Below, in pieces: positions 45,168 to 55,823 of a stretch of 64,000 nt of DNA. The position numbers were made by a program, and so were the translations under genes. Position 1 is the first letter of the stretch. The number at the start of each line of letters is the position of its first letter. The stretch covers positions 101,356,320-101,420,319 of the forward strand of contig NC_089584.1 in assembly GCF_019320115.1 (NCBI RefSeq), read 5' to 3'. The stretch comes from Miscanthus floridulus. Lineage: Eukaryota; Streptophyta; Magnoliopsida; Poales; Poaceae. The notes below the pieces were generated by a model. It was given only the letters and a program-made list of their open reading frames with translations. It was not told where the DNA came from and did no database searches.

Positions 45168-46845
45168 ATGGCCTTCAGAGGTAATGATGACCGGAGGGGG
45201 AAAAGAAAGATGATAGAGCCTCAGGATAAGCAGATGCCTCATCATGGTCGTGGTAGGACCATAGGGGGCAGCAGCAGTGCAGCAGGCAAAGATGTTGCCA
45301 GAGATAGGGGAGGAGAGATCAGATGATCCAGGAGGAGAACTTAGAGAGGGCTGGCCACACTATTCCTCTAGGTGCTTGCCTAGATACTCCACCTTATCTT
45401 AAGGAGTTTGACAGGAGCTACATCAGAGAGTATTCTGAGGATGTAGTCATGAGGCGTCCTGTTGACACACGTACTCATCCCGTGCTCAACTATGCGGGAA
45501 AGCTAAAGATGGTGGAGGAAGAACGTGAGAACAATCCCTATGAGCAGCCAAAGGATTTAGAGATAGACTATAGGTTTTGGAATGAGTTTCATTCCAACTT
45601 CTATGCATCTATGAACTTCAACTCCAAGAAATCCAAAGTTGTCAAGATGCAGTATGTTGATTGGGAGAAGATGAAGGCAAAGAATGAGCTAGAATTCAAT
45701 AAGGTGATCAAGGCTTGTGAGTTGTTTGGCCTCACTTATATTATGAGCTTTAGATATAATTGGAATGAGGAAGTGCTACTCTAGTTCCATGCCACTTTCT
45801 TCTATAGTATCTACACTGATGAGATTCACTAGATGACTAAGGGACGGCATTATAGAGTTGATTTTGTGACTTTCAGTCGGATCCTTGGTTTTGGAGAGGA
45901 GGAGCGGGGCTTCACTTACATTCATGATGAGGCTAGAGCTGAGATCCATGACATTGCATATATGTGGATTGATAGGAGAAGTGCATAAGGGAAGGTTAGT
46001 GGCCTGAAGAGCTATTATTATATTCTGAACAATTTGATCAGGCACACTATCAATCCCAAGGATAGAGCAGCTTCTGATCTTAATGGATATGTGAGGAATG
46101 TGCTTGCTAGATTTCCTCCTGGAGGTGATAGGTTTAATATCCCTCGCTTCATGTGGTATGAGCTGAGGAACGCCATGGAGGATGGGAGAAAGGGGATACC
46201 CTATGCCCCTATATTATGTTTATGATTGAGAGGGTCTCTGGCTACATATTTGAGAAAGATGGTCTTCACACCATCTACAAAATTGAGAAGACCCAAGGGG
46301 CAGGTGCTAGCAGGGCAGTGAGACGCTCTCCATCAATTATGGACGTGCCTGAGTCGTCCCGCTCTAGGCCTCGCAAGGAAAAGAAGATGGAGAAATTTGG
46401 AAAGTGGATGAAGGCCATCTTCACCACATGCACTTATGCAGCGAGGACCGCATATTAGGACTGGTTGGAGAACCGTGAAGCCAACCGAGAGGCTAGAGAG
46501 CGTGCGGGGCTACCACCTCTTTCTCCAGTTCAGTCACCGCCAAGGTTTGATGACCTCCCTAGTCTTTCTAAGACATATTCAGAGGAGGAGGAGGAGCAGC
46601 AGCCAGAGCTTGATCCTCACATGAGTTTTAGGTCCACCTTGCAGTCCATGAAGAGGAGCACCAGACGTGAGCGCCACACTTTGACCACTCATCGCTAAGG
46701 GAGGACGATGGTGTCTTCTTCTTCTTCCTCCTCCTCCTCCGACGACGACGATGATGATGGTGGAGAGGAGGATGTTGCAGGTGCTAGTGGAGCTGCTGGT
46801 GGGGATGATGTCGATTGGGACACCATCCAAGAAGATGAGGAGTGA
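45168..46845 (+). pseudogene. Additional 3' ORF of the SIRE-like element, broken
   Basis: Sense ORF between pol and the polypurine tract, the place of the env-like or extra ORF in SIRE/Maximus elements. Start ATG 45168 follows TTTGCGTAG. It runs about 555 codons through two frameshifts (near 45323 and 46212) and stops at 45782, 45829, 45986 and 46456. The middle resembles the domain often labelled 'putative plant transposon protein' (FHATFFYSIYTDEIH, FVTFSRILGF, YILNNLIRHTINPKDR in parts), recalled from family knowledge. The C-terminus is acidic and Ser-rich (runs of E, S and D at 46577-46845). No clear signal peptide or membrane segment, so the sequence does not support an envelope role. Function unknown. 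Confidence 0.7.
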
Positions 46846-47491
46846 GTGTTGGTATTTCTTCTTTTCTTCTCTTTTTGGTGCTTTATGCCAAAGGGGGAGA
46901 AAATTAGAGGGGTCAACAACTTTTTCAACGCCATGGAGAGGAGGTTGCTACAGCTAGAGTCATGTTTGTATCTATTTAGAGTAGTCTTCATTAGGTGAGA
47001 GTTTGAGAGTCCATTAGAAGCTCTATTTTTGAAATAATGCTACTTAAGTACTTTTTATATGTGTGGGATATGGATATATATTAATCTATGTTATCGCTTG
47101 TAATACAATTATGCTAGAATATATATATATCTTTATATGTATCACATGCTATGTGGTGTCTGATTTGATCTGTGCTGTTACAGCAATGCTACAGTGCCGC
47201 ACTCTGGTGTGGCAGTGCCGCACCCAGCTGCAACAGCAAACCATATTGTGCATAAACTGTCATTTGCATCACGTTTTACATACCTGACACAGTATGCAGC
47301 ACCCCACGGGAGCATGGATATAGGGGGAGCCCCATCACTTTTACTAAAATATGAATCTTGGCTTCTTATGCTAATTTGAGAATTCAATTCTCCATTCACC
47401 TACTTAGGGGGAGGCTCTACACCCATGGCTTGAAAATCTTAGTATTTATTTTATATCTTTTATAAGCTCTAATTAGGTTGTCATCAATCAC
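46846..47491 (+). other. 3' non-coding region of the SIRE-like element
   Basis: AT-rich, no gene. Includes GGCAGTGCCGCAC words at about 47188-47225 and G-rich tracts at about 46889 and 47406. Confidence 0.5.
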
Positions 47492-47505
47492 AAAAAAAGG
47501 GGAGA
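47492..47505 (+). promoter_or_regulatory. Polypurine tract of the SIRE-like element
   Basis: AAAAAAAGGGGAGA directly before the 3' LTR start at 47507. Confidence 0.9.
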
Positions 47506-47506
47506 T

Positions 47507-48770
47507 TGAAAGTGCAATCAAGCCCTAATTGTGGGTTTTGGTGATAATGGCCACGCAATTAAAAAACTAATGAGATTTATTGAGATGACAAGCAGGGAAT
47601 TCATGTTCGAGGATGCTACATGAAATGGAGGAGCCCCTAATTACAAATGTAGATGGCTTCAAACTCAAAGGAGGTTTAAATTCTTTTATATTTTGAATTT
47701 GAGTATAGGAAAAGCCGTACTATAAAGGGGGACACAATGCTTAAGCTAATATATGCTATCAAGTGCTCAAACATACACATGCATCCTCAGATTCACAGCC
47801 AAGACAGTCTACATTTTACTCTTACCCTTGCTGTCTTGCATGGTGCGGTACTGGCGCACTTGAAGAGAGGCACTACCGCACTTGAGCCGCGGCACCGCCG
47901 CGACTTAAGTGATCGTTGGGGGCTGGGGGTATTTATACCCTTCCCCTCCCTTCTCAACGGTACTCTTCCTCTTCTTTCTCACTTCAGCACGTCCAAAATA
48001 GAGCAGGAGCTCTCTCTCTCTCTCTCCCTCCATTGTTGACCTCAAGCCCCCAAGCAAATCCATTGATTTCCCCATCAATCCTTAAGGGAAAAGGGTCCAA
48101 AACTCAATTAGAGAGCAGCTCCATTGATTCCCCAACTCTAAAGAGCACTTGGTTCACGTTTTTGCTAGTGGTTGTGTTTGTTACTCTTAGAGCTTGGCTC
48201 CTAGCCAGCTAGAGCGTCGCCCGTGAAGCTTGCCAACTTGTGTGGCAGCCTCGGGAGGTTTGTAACCATCTCTTAAAGTTAGTAAACTCACCCCTCATCT
48301 CAAGAATTAAGTCTCTTGACTTGAGAACGAGGAAGGGTTGGAAAGCCCTAAGCCTTAGTGGCTAACCTCAACAACGTGGAGGTAGACAAACCTTGGTGGC
48401 GAGCCAAACCACGAGATAAATCATTGTGTCACTTGTGCTTGATTTACATTACTTGCATGACATATTGTGGTTGAGATTATTTCTAGGGTTTCTAGTCAAT
48501 CTACTTGTGTGCGGTGTTCCTACTACTTCTAGCTCTTGATATGTGATTGTCATACCTGCAGTAAGCTAGGAAATTTCTCCAATCTAAGTTTTCGTTCATG
48601 GATTTTGAACTGTGACTCAAAGTTGTCTGCAGGTGCGACAATGTCGCTGTTCTGGCCCGACAGTGCCGCCCTCTAGAGCGGTAATGCCGTAGGGTGAATT
48701 TGATAAAAATTTGAGTGTTTGTTTTGACAGGGTTATTCACCCCTCCTCTACGCCAACCAGAGATCCTACA
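47507..48770 (+). repeat. 3' LTR of the SIRE-like element
   Basis: Starts TGAAAGTGC and ends CCTACA. Aligns along its length with 30334-31638, with many substitutions and small indels, for example a shorter CT repeat. Confidence 0.93.
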
Positions 48771-48775
48771 CTCCC
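48771..48775. repeat. Target-site duplication CTCCC, right
   Basis: Exact match to 30329-30333. The solo LTR resumes at 48776. Confidence 0.95.
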
Positions 48776-49282
48776 ATTGCACAGCCATGAATGGAATAGT
48801 ACCTCCACTATACGATGCCCATTGGCGTATGGAGCAAGCTCACAACGACCCTACCGACGACAATACTAGATAGTTTGCTTAGCAAGCACGCTAGCTTCTC
48901 CACCCCTTGGGTTCCTGGCCACTCGAGCTGGGAGAACCCTACTCCACATGTAACCTGGCCCTCACGATTATATAAGAGGAGCCAGGCCTTCCTTCATAGG
49001 GATATCGAGAACATCTTACAACAGAATAGAGAACTTCTCTCGATCAATCTCCTACGAACATTTCCCCTTCCTCGAACTCTTACTTAGCTTGCATACCCCT
49101 GTTGTGAGCCTTTTGGAGCACTTTGGCATTTAGGAACACGTACTCACAGGTCTTCGGCAACTGGACGTAGGGCTCAATCCCCAACCAGTATAAATCCTCT
49201 ATGTTCTAAGTGCTAGCCATCGAATTCCTTGAGCAGTGCGGTGATAAATTTACTAGTCGGTTCTCAAAACACCGACAACCTG

Positions 49283-49529
49283 CAACCTAATGGAGGATTA
49301 GGGTGAGGGACAAGTCAATTGGAACAGGGGCAAAACGGTCATACCATCCCAATATTTGCCAAAATTGATTAATAAAAATTGTAAAAGTCTTCGAATAAGT
49401 ATTCCAATGGGTGAACTAAGTTAGATAATGATAATATGACAAAACTTATTTGTATAACAGTATTCTAACTTAGTTTTCATTTTTAATAATAACAAATTTC
49501 TAAACTCTTCCTCGTCTGGCACGGAGAAC
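49283..49529. other. Intergenic, nothing recognised
   Basis: AT-rich spacer right of the solo LTR. Confidence 0.45.
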
Positions 49530-49864
49530 CGTGCTAGGCTCGGTGGCTAGCTTAGCCAGGTGAGCTCGCTACAGGCGCGAGTTCAATTGCCAGAATTGAA
49601 CTCGCGTTCTCACCTGGATTTATTCTCAATAATAATCTGTAGCCTCTCTTGCGTGGAGCTACAGAGAAATTGCAACACACCCGTCACCTATGGAGCCATG
49701 GATGGTCCTGGCGATTTCTAGAAGGACGTGGTCTTCTAATCTGTGAATAGTTGTAGGTCTTATTGTGCACGTGTGGTGTGTACGCGGGTGTGTGTAGTGT
49801 GAGCATGTGTTCGTACATGAACATATACTATAACTTTACCTAGATGAGGAGCTTATAAAAAAAA
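49530..49864 (+). mobile_element. Possible tRNA-derived SINE with internal hairpin
   Basis: TGGCTAGCTTAGCCAGG resembles an A box and GAGTTCAATTGCC an imperfect B box. A TG-rich 3' part (GTGGTGTGTACGCGGGTGTG, 49768 on) leads to GCTTATA and an eight-base A-run at 49857-49864, like grass ZmSINE-type elements. No target duplication was found and the tRNA-like head is disturbed by a large inverted repeat, so the call is tentative. Confidence 0.45.
49557..49616. repeat. Nested inverted repeat (8-bp outer and 13-bp inner perfect arms)
   Basis: Inner arms CGCGAGTTCAATT (49576-49588) and its exact complement (49594-49606) with loop GCCAG. Outer arms CAGGTGAG (49557-49564) and CTCACCTG (49609-49616). 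Confidence 0.95.
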
Positions 49865-50531
49865 GTCAGTGGCACGCGCTGAGCCGCTCGTGGGTCGTGG
49901 CCGTGCGGATCACCAGGTGTTAGGATGATTATAGTCAACTTAACATGTGGGATTTAGTGAATTCACATTTGGCTCGTGCGGTGTATATCGGAACAATCTG
50001 CTGGACACGCGTGCATTGCGTTTGCACCACGCTCCTTGGAGCTGAGATCGCATAAAAAAATTGCACAATGCTGCACTGATAACACGTTGTGACTTGTGAG
50101 CCTCGGAGAGTTGTGAAGCTCATGCAGGTCGCTTGATGACACGTTGGAATCGTCGTCGGTTGGGTAGCCTCTCCAGATATGACGAGCATCGTCGTTTACC
50201 ACAGAATCCCGGTTCCGAGCCTCACGATCGCGGTGCTGCATTAGGCTGCATCAAATTCACAGGTTCTAATTCCAAATGTAAAGTATGCAACACGAAGCCG
50301 GATTAAAGCGCAGCCAGGTAGAGAGTTAAGCAGATGTGTCCAATCCAACGGCCCCGTGCAAGCAAGGGTTTAGTTGCCGAGGCAAATGGTGGGCTGAAAC
50401 TCGGGACAACAGAAAGGCAAGCAAACTGGAGGTGGCGAGCAGCACAAGAAAGCCTCGACCAGTCGATCCCCACATTTTTCTGATCTTCACCCACAGCGCA
50501 GATAATCACAACGACATCTAGACTTACATGG
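49865..50531. other. Intergenic, nothing recognised
   Basis: Short frames on both strands only. No motif, no repeat. Confidence 0.4.
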
Positions 50532-50687
50532 CAGCACAGTTTTTTCACCTCCAAACTTGACTCTCGCCAAGCCATGGCTCTGTCAGCACAGGTTATTCGC
50601 CTCCAAACTTGCCTCTCGCCGAGTCATGGCTCTGTCAGCACAGGTTATCACCTCCAAACTTGCCTCTCGCCGAGTCATGGCTCTTTC
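50532..50687. repeat. Tandem repeat, three units of 52 bp
   Basis: Units begin CAGCACAG at 50532, 50584 and 50636, and share CTCCAAACTTG, CTCTCGCC and CATGGCTCT. The second and third units are most alike. Small local minisatellite. Confidence 0.9.
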
Positions 50688-50769
50688 CTGTAATAAAGTA
50701 CTATACAGCATGCATTTCTCGTCCAACCCCAAACAAAAAAAGGCAACGAATGAGGCGGTTTTTTCATTA

Positions 50770-50975
50770 AGGACCTGTTTGGCACGGCTCCTCCTGAGGG
50801 GCTCCTCCGGAGGAGCCGGAGCCGTTTTGGAGGAGCCATAAATTGTGGCTCCTCCAAAACGGCTCCGGCTCCTCTGTTTTTTACTGAAAAACGGCTCTTT
50901 CAAGAAAGTGTTTGGCAGGGCTCCTCTGGAGGAGCCGGAGCCAGAGCCGGAGAGGAGCCCTGCCAAACAGGTCCT
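50770..50975. mobile_element. MITE with AGGACCTGTTTGGCA ends and a large central palindrome
   Basis: Terminal inverted repeats of 15 bp at 50770-50784 and 50961-50975. The interior is dominated by CGGCTCC/GGAGCCG words, including a perfect 29-bp inverted repeat (50810-50838 with 50846-50874, 7-base spacer). The target duplication is unclear. Such GGACCTGTTTGG MITEs are common in grasses. Confidence 0.8.
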
Positions 50976-51102
50976 AAGAAAAGAATAGACATCCAAATTT
51001 GAGTCGAAGAGGACTTGAACTTAAGTGGTTAGAGGTATAATTACACCTCCCACTCAAGCCTCACTTTTCTCCAACAACAGACACACAAACCGATATCTCC
51101 AG
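50976..51102. other. Short intergenic spacer
   Basis: Ends in TCCAG (51098-51102), the left target duplication of the following copia element. Confidence 0.6.
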
Positions 51103-51381
51103 TGTGAAAATGGTTGGAACGTGATGCCCTCTCAGACTCACGGCTTCGTGTTAATATAGCCAGGAAGAGCCCCTGGCGTGGCGGTACAACTTATACAACA
51201 AGAACAAGCTAACTACTTTGGTAACTCTAGATTACATCAATCAAGAGATACCTATCATATCTAATAGAAGTCGTGATACTTGCCTTCACCCGCAATCCAA
51301 GCCTGAGCGCACAACCAATCTTCAGGAGATATCAATCAACCAGATATTGCGGTAATGTGATCATATTGGATATTCTTAACA
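51103..51381 (-). repeat. 3' LTR of the Ale-like element
   Basis: Nearly identical to 55824-56115. The adjacent TCCCCCTCAATC at 51382-51393 is, on the minus strand, the polypurine tract GATTGAGGGGGA. Confidence 0.92.
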
Positions 51382-51391
51382 TCCCCCTCAA

Positions 51392-54300
51392 TCACAACTT
51401 ATCAGCGAGGTTGAGATTGTCTCTGAACATGACCATTTGCTTCTCTGGAAGAGGCTTAGTGAAGCCATCGGCGATCTGATCCGTAGTGCTGATGAATCTA
51501 ATGTCCAGGCGCTTTGCTGTAACTTGTTCGCGTACAAAATGAAAATCAATCTCTATATGCTTGGTGCGTGCATGAAATACAGGGTTAGTCGATAGGTACT
51601 TTGCGCCAAGATTATCACACCATAAACATGCTGCCAAAGGATGTGGAATACCTAACTCATCAAGTAATTTTTGTACCCACATTACCTCTGCAGTAGCGTT
51701 GGCCAAAGACTTGTATTCAGCTTCTGTACTTGATCTTTAAATCGTAGGCTGTTTTCTTGCGCACCATGACACTAGGTTGCAACCTAGGAATACAGCAAAG
51801 CCGCCTGTAGATCGTCTGTCATCAGGCAACCGGCCCAATCAGCATCTGAAAAAGCACTTACAAGCATAGAGTTAGATTTTCTAATTTTAAACCCTAGGCC
51901 GATTGTTTCTTGTACATATCTCAATATTCTCTTCACAGCTTTCCAATGAACGGTCGTCGGCGAGTGAAGGAATTGACAAACTTTGTTGACCGAAAAGACA
52001 GATCTGATCGTGTGAGGGTGAGATACTAGAGAGCTCCAACAATGTTCCTGTATCTGGTTGAGTCCTCCACTCCTAACCGAGTGCCATTAGTGACTGAAAG
52101 CTTTTCGGTAGTATTAAGGGGTGTTTTGACGAGTTTACATAACTGCATATTAACTCTCTTGTCAGAAGCATACCATTCCTGTGTCAAAAGTAATTCACCT
52201 TTCTTTCTTTGAACCTGTATGCCAAGAAAATAGTGAAGGTTCTCGAGATATTTGATTGCAAAGTCCTTCTCTAAATCTCGGAGAAGAGCATCCACTGCTT
52301 CCTGTGATGAACCGGCCACAATTATATCATCAACATATACAAGCATAAAGATAACATGATTTCCTTTCCGATAAAAGAATAATGATGTGTCAACTTTGGA
52401 GGGAACAAAGCCTAGACTCTGAAGTTTACCACATAACCTAGAATACCAGGCCCGTGGTGCTTATTTTAAACCATACAGGGATTTGTCAAGTTTGCATAAG
52501 TGATGTGGTTTGGTCTTATCTTCACAACCTGGCGGTTGTTTCATGTATACCTCTTTTTCAAGGAAACCATGTAAGAAAGCATTCTGAACATCGAGTTGCC
52601 TCAAACACCAATCCTTAGACATAGCTAGAGAGAGCACAAGACGAATTGCGGCTGCTTTCACAACAGGACTAAAAGTATCCTCATAATCAATGCCGTATCG
52701 TTGTTTGAACCCCTTTGCTACTAGGCGTGCCTTATATTTGTCAATTTTTTCATCTGATCTTCTTTTGATTTTATAGACCCACTTGCAATCTATCACATTT
52801 TTACCTTTTTGAGGTGGAACTAGATGCCAAGTTTTATTCCTGATCAATGTAATTCAACATCCATAGCACGCTTCCAATTATTATCGACTAAGGCATGTTG
52901 CAAATCAATAGGACCTTCAGTGGTGGCTACTAACTGACCATATCGAATAGTTTCATCAGTGTAAATTTTTGGTTTGCGTATACCTTGTTGTAGACGTGTG
53001 GTGGGTCGCTGGAGAGCCGGTGCTGCAGGCGATGTAGAAGATCCGGTGGGTTGATCTGTGGCTGGCGCAGAAGATCCGGCGAGCGAAGATCCAGTGGGTT
53101 GATCTGTGGCTGGCGCAGAAGATCCAGCGAGCGGCGGACCCAAGGGAGATTCTCCACCACCTGTCAAAATATCCTGTGCCCCCATCCGCAGAGCCAGGCG
53201 AGGCGAGTTTAAGACAGGTGGCGCACGCGAAGAGGATGCCGGTGGAGCTGATGCGTTCGTCACAAGCGCAGGAGCTAACGCCGCCGGATCCAAGACCGAT
53301 CCTGTCGGCTCCGCAGTGGAAGGTGCAGGTGAATCAGCCTGGGGATCGCCGCTTATTCCTGCCAAAATGGGAAATTGCTCGGGGAGCATGAAATGATGCC
53401 CGTTTCCAACCAGATTTAGTTCGTTTGGCGCTGAATTTTTTTCATGTGCTGCACGCTTAGACATAGGGTTAGTATGCAAGGAATCATTATCAAAATGATC
53501 TAAAGAATTGTCATCCCCAAAATCATGAGAAGGATTTGTCAAAGTTGGAGGAAGGAGGAGAATTTCATATCGCAATCGAGCACCGACGTTTGGGTGGAGT
53601 TCAGCGAAGGGGAAGACGTGTTCATCAAAGACCACGTCTCGAGAAATATAGACACACCCTTCATTGACATCTAGACACTTGAACCCCTTGTGTATGTTAC
53701 TGTATCCTAGGAAGACACAGTGTTTGGAGAGGAATTGCAACTTGTGAGCGTTATAAGGCCGTAGATTCGGCCAGCATGCGCAGCCAAAAGTACGAAAAGT
53801 GGAGTAGTCTGGTGTTTGATGAAACAGGCGTTCAAGAGGAGTTTGGTTATTGATAATTTTACTAGGGAGGCGATTAATAAGATAGGTGGCAGTGATGAAA
53901 GCTTCGTCCCAAAATTTTAAGGGCATAGAAGCATGGGCTAAAAGTGAGAGACCTACTTCAACAATATGGCGATGTTTGTGTTCAGCGGAGCCATTTTGTT
54001 GATGTGCATAAGGGTATGAGACATGATGCGAGATGCCAATGCGCTGAAAGAAGGCATTCAGCTTTTGATATTCCCCTCCCCAGTCAGTTTGCATAGCGAG
54101 AATTTTTCTATCAAATTGGCGTTCAACCCTAGCTTGGAATTCATGAAATTTTTAAAAAACTTCAGATTTATGACGAAGCAAATAAATCCATGTAAACTTG
54201 CTGAAATCATCAATGAAGCTAACGTAATAACTGTTTTTGCCAACAGAAGTGGACGCAGGACCCCATACATCAAAAAACACAAGTTCTAAGTGACTCAATG

Positions 54301-54520
54301 AGATACTCGTGGATCTAGGATAGGATAGCTAATGACTTTTGCCCTTTTGGCAAGCATCGCAAACAATTTCTTTATTCAAATTGGCAACAAAGGGAATACT
54401 ATTTTTGCTAAGGACTTGTTGAACGACTGCAAAAGAAGAGTGGCCGAGACGACTATCCCACCTGGACAAAGGAGACTTGACAGCACCAAACGCCCCCCCT
54501 TATTCGATGACGGCCTAGAC
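51392..54520 (-). pseudogene. pol (integrase, RT, RNase H) of the Ale-like element
   Basis: Integrase core near 54290-53990 with TDWGGEYQKL (Asp) and a QQNGSAEHKHRH segment (catalytic Glu), then the C-terminal part ending in a Ser/Pro/Ala-rich linker. RT from 52847: [31 protein letters not shown] and YVDDIIVAGS (about 52340-52310). RNase H has FSDADWAGC (about 51850) and [10 protein letters not shown] (about 51710), ending with the IADGFTKPL motif near 51450. Frames change near 54094, 52844 and 51800. In-frame stops lie at about 52458 and 52026. A 16-residue repeat is present in the linker. Confidence 0.88.
53037..53132 (-). repeat. 48-bp tandem duplication in the integrase-RT linker
   Basis: Two units, 53037-53084 and 53085-53132, encode LAGSSAPATDQPTGSS twice. 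In frame; a small expansion of a low-complexity linker. Confidence 0.92.
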
Positions 54521-54521
54521 T

Positions 54522-55787
54522 TCAACGGGTAGAGGCCGCCTTCACATTCCCTCTAAGGATGGCTTTCTTCGTCGCCTGGTCCTTAATCAAAAAATAGTTG
54601 GGATGATATTCAATAAAAGCATGGTAATCGGATGTAAGACGATGAACAGAAGCAAGGCTTTTGTTAGCTTCAGGAACATAAAGAACACTGTTTAGGACGA
54701 GATTTTGATTTGGGGTACGAACAAAACTTCGACCAATTTGATTGATTCTCATACATGCGCCATCAGCAGCATGAACCTTGTCGTTTCCATGGTACTTGTC
54801 CCTCACGGTGAGCTTCTCCAGCTCTCCCGTGATGTGGTCGGTAGCACCAGTGTCGGTGTACCAGTTGGTGTCGATCCCATATGACGCAGAGGAGGCAGAT
54901 CGGGATTGCTCTGGTGGGCCGGTGAAGGAAGCGTCAAAACGCTTGAAGCAGCGGAGTCCGGTGTGGCCCTCCTTGCCGCAGAGCTGGCAGATGGGTTTAT
55001 CGTCGTTGTAGTTCTACCAGGGGCGCCCGCTGTTGTTGTTGTTGCCACGGTTGCGGCCGCTCCCGCGTCCTTGGCCACCACCGTCGCAGTTGAAACAGCC
55101 ACGGCCTCCACGTGTAGCCGTGTTAGCAGATGAACCGGATCCACCGTGCAGGAGATCCATCCGCTGTTCCCAGCTCACTAGCTGGGTGTAGAGCTCGCCC
55201 AAAGATAGCGGCTCCGTGCGGGCCGTGACAACCGAGACAATCGGATTAAAATCCATGTCAAGTCCGGCTAGTACATAGGAGATGATCTCTTCATCTTCAA
55301 GACGTTTATCGGTGGCCGCCATGCCGTCAGCAAGAGATTTCATCTTGTTGAAGTAGTCGGCGATTGTAGACGAGCCCTTCTGCGCCGTGGCAAACGCCAT
55401 GCGCGTGTTGATGATATGGCCCCGAGACTGGGAAGTCGTCATCTCTGAGATCACTTTCCAGATCTCGGCCGATGTGGCGCAATTGGAGACTTGCACCTGG
55501 ATCTCCTTGGAGATATTGGAGAGCAGATAGTTAACGATCTGCTAGTCCTTTGCAACCCAAGTTTCATACTCAGGGTTGGGGATGAGCTCAGTAGGCTTGT
55601 CAGCCGCCTTGGGGATCTGCTTCGCCGGCACCACAATGTCGGGCTTGAGATAGTGCGTTATCTGTGCACCGCGAAGAGCAGACAGCACCTGGGCGCTCCA
55701 TAGGGGAAAATTCCCTTTGTCCAGCTTCTCAGTGATGGGACAACCAATCAGAGAGAACGATTGTTGAAGCGCGGAAGAGGAAGACAT
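54522..55787 (-). pseudogene. gag and protease of the Ale-like element
   Basis: Starts at 55787 with MSSSSALQQSFSLIGCPITE. The gag core has IADYFNKMKSLADGMAA and EDEEIISYVLAGLDMDFNPI in parts, then a Gly/Arg/Asn-rich stretch and a CCHC knuckle CQLCGKEGHTGLRC (about 54985-54945). The protease follows at WYTDTGATDHITGE (about 54865-54825; active site Asp-Thr-Gly). Stops at 55542 and 55014 are TAG. Confidence 0.9.
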
Positions 55788-55809
55788 CGAGAATATTATG
55801 GACTAACCT

Positions 55810-55822
55810 AACTCTGATTACC
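55810..55822 (-). promoter_or_regulatory. Primer-binding site of the Ale-like element
   Basis: On the minus strand TGGTAATCAGAGTT begins at the LTR border (LTR end TTTTCACA), matching the Met-tRNA site TGGTAATCAGAGC for most of its length. Confidence 0.75.
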
Positions 55823-55823
55823 A

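Larger units (their letters stand above)
30334..48770 (+). mobile_element. Ty1/copia LTR retrotransposon, SIRE/Maximus-like, degenerate, with nested insertion
   Basis: LTRs of 1305 and 1264 bp with TG..CA ends, CTCCC duplications, methionine-tRNA primer site, gag with a long basic coiled-coil N-terminus, protease-integrase-RT-RNase H in copia order, then an additional ORF before the polypurine tract. The large gag and 3' extra ORF indicate the SIRE/Maximus lineage. A 6.1-kb antisense gypsy element interrupts gag. Stops and frameshifts in gag, pol and the extra ORF make it inactive. Confidence 0.93.
29650..49282. mobile_element. Solo LTR of a gypsy-like element, split by a copia insertion
   Basis: The left half 29655-30333 begins TGTTGGGGTTATGG. 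The right half 48776-49277 ends AACACCGACA. The outer duplication ACCTG is exact at 29650-29654 and 49278-49282. Joined, the LTR is about 1.18 kb, with a TATA box (ATTATATAAGAGG) near 48969. No internal retroelement sequence lies between its halves other than the inserted copia element, so it is a solo LTR left by LTR-LTR recombination before that insertion. Strand + follows the TATA orientation. Confidence 0.85.

Noticed and set aside
45168..46845. Envelope protein interpretation of the extra ORF in the SIRE-like element
   Set aside because: No signal peptide, transmembrane segment or cleavage site is visible; the position alone is not enough.
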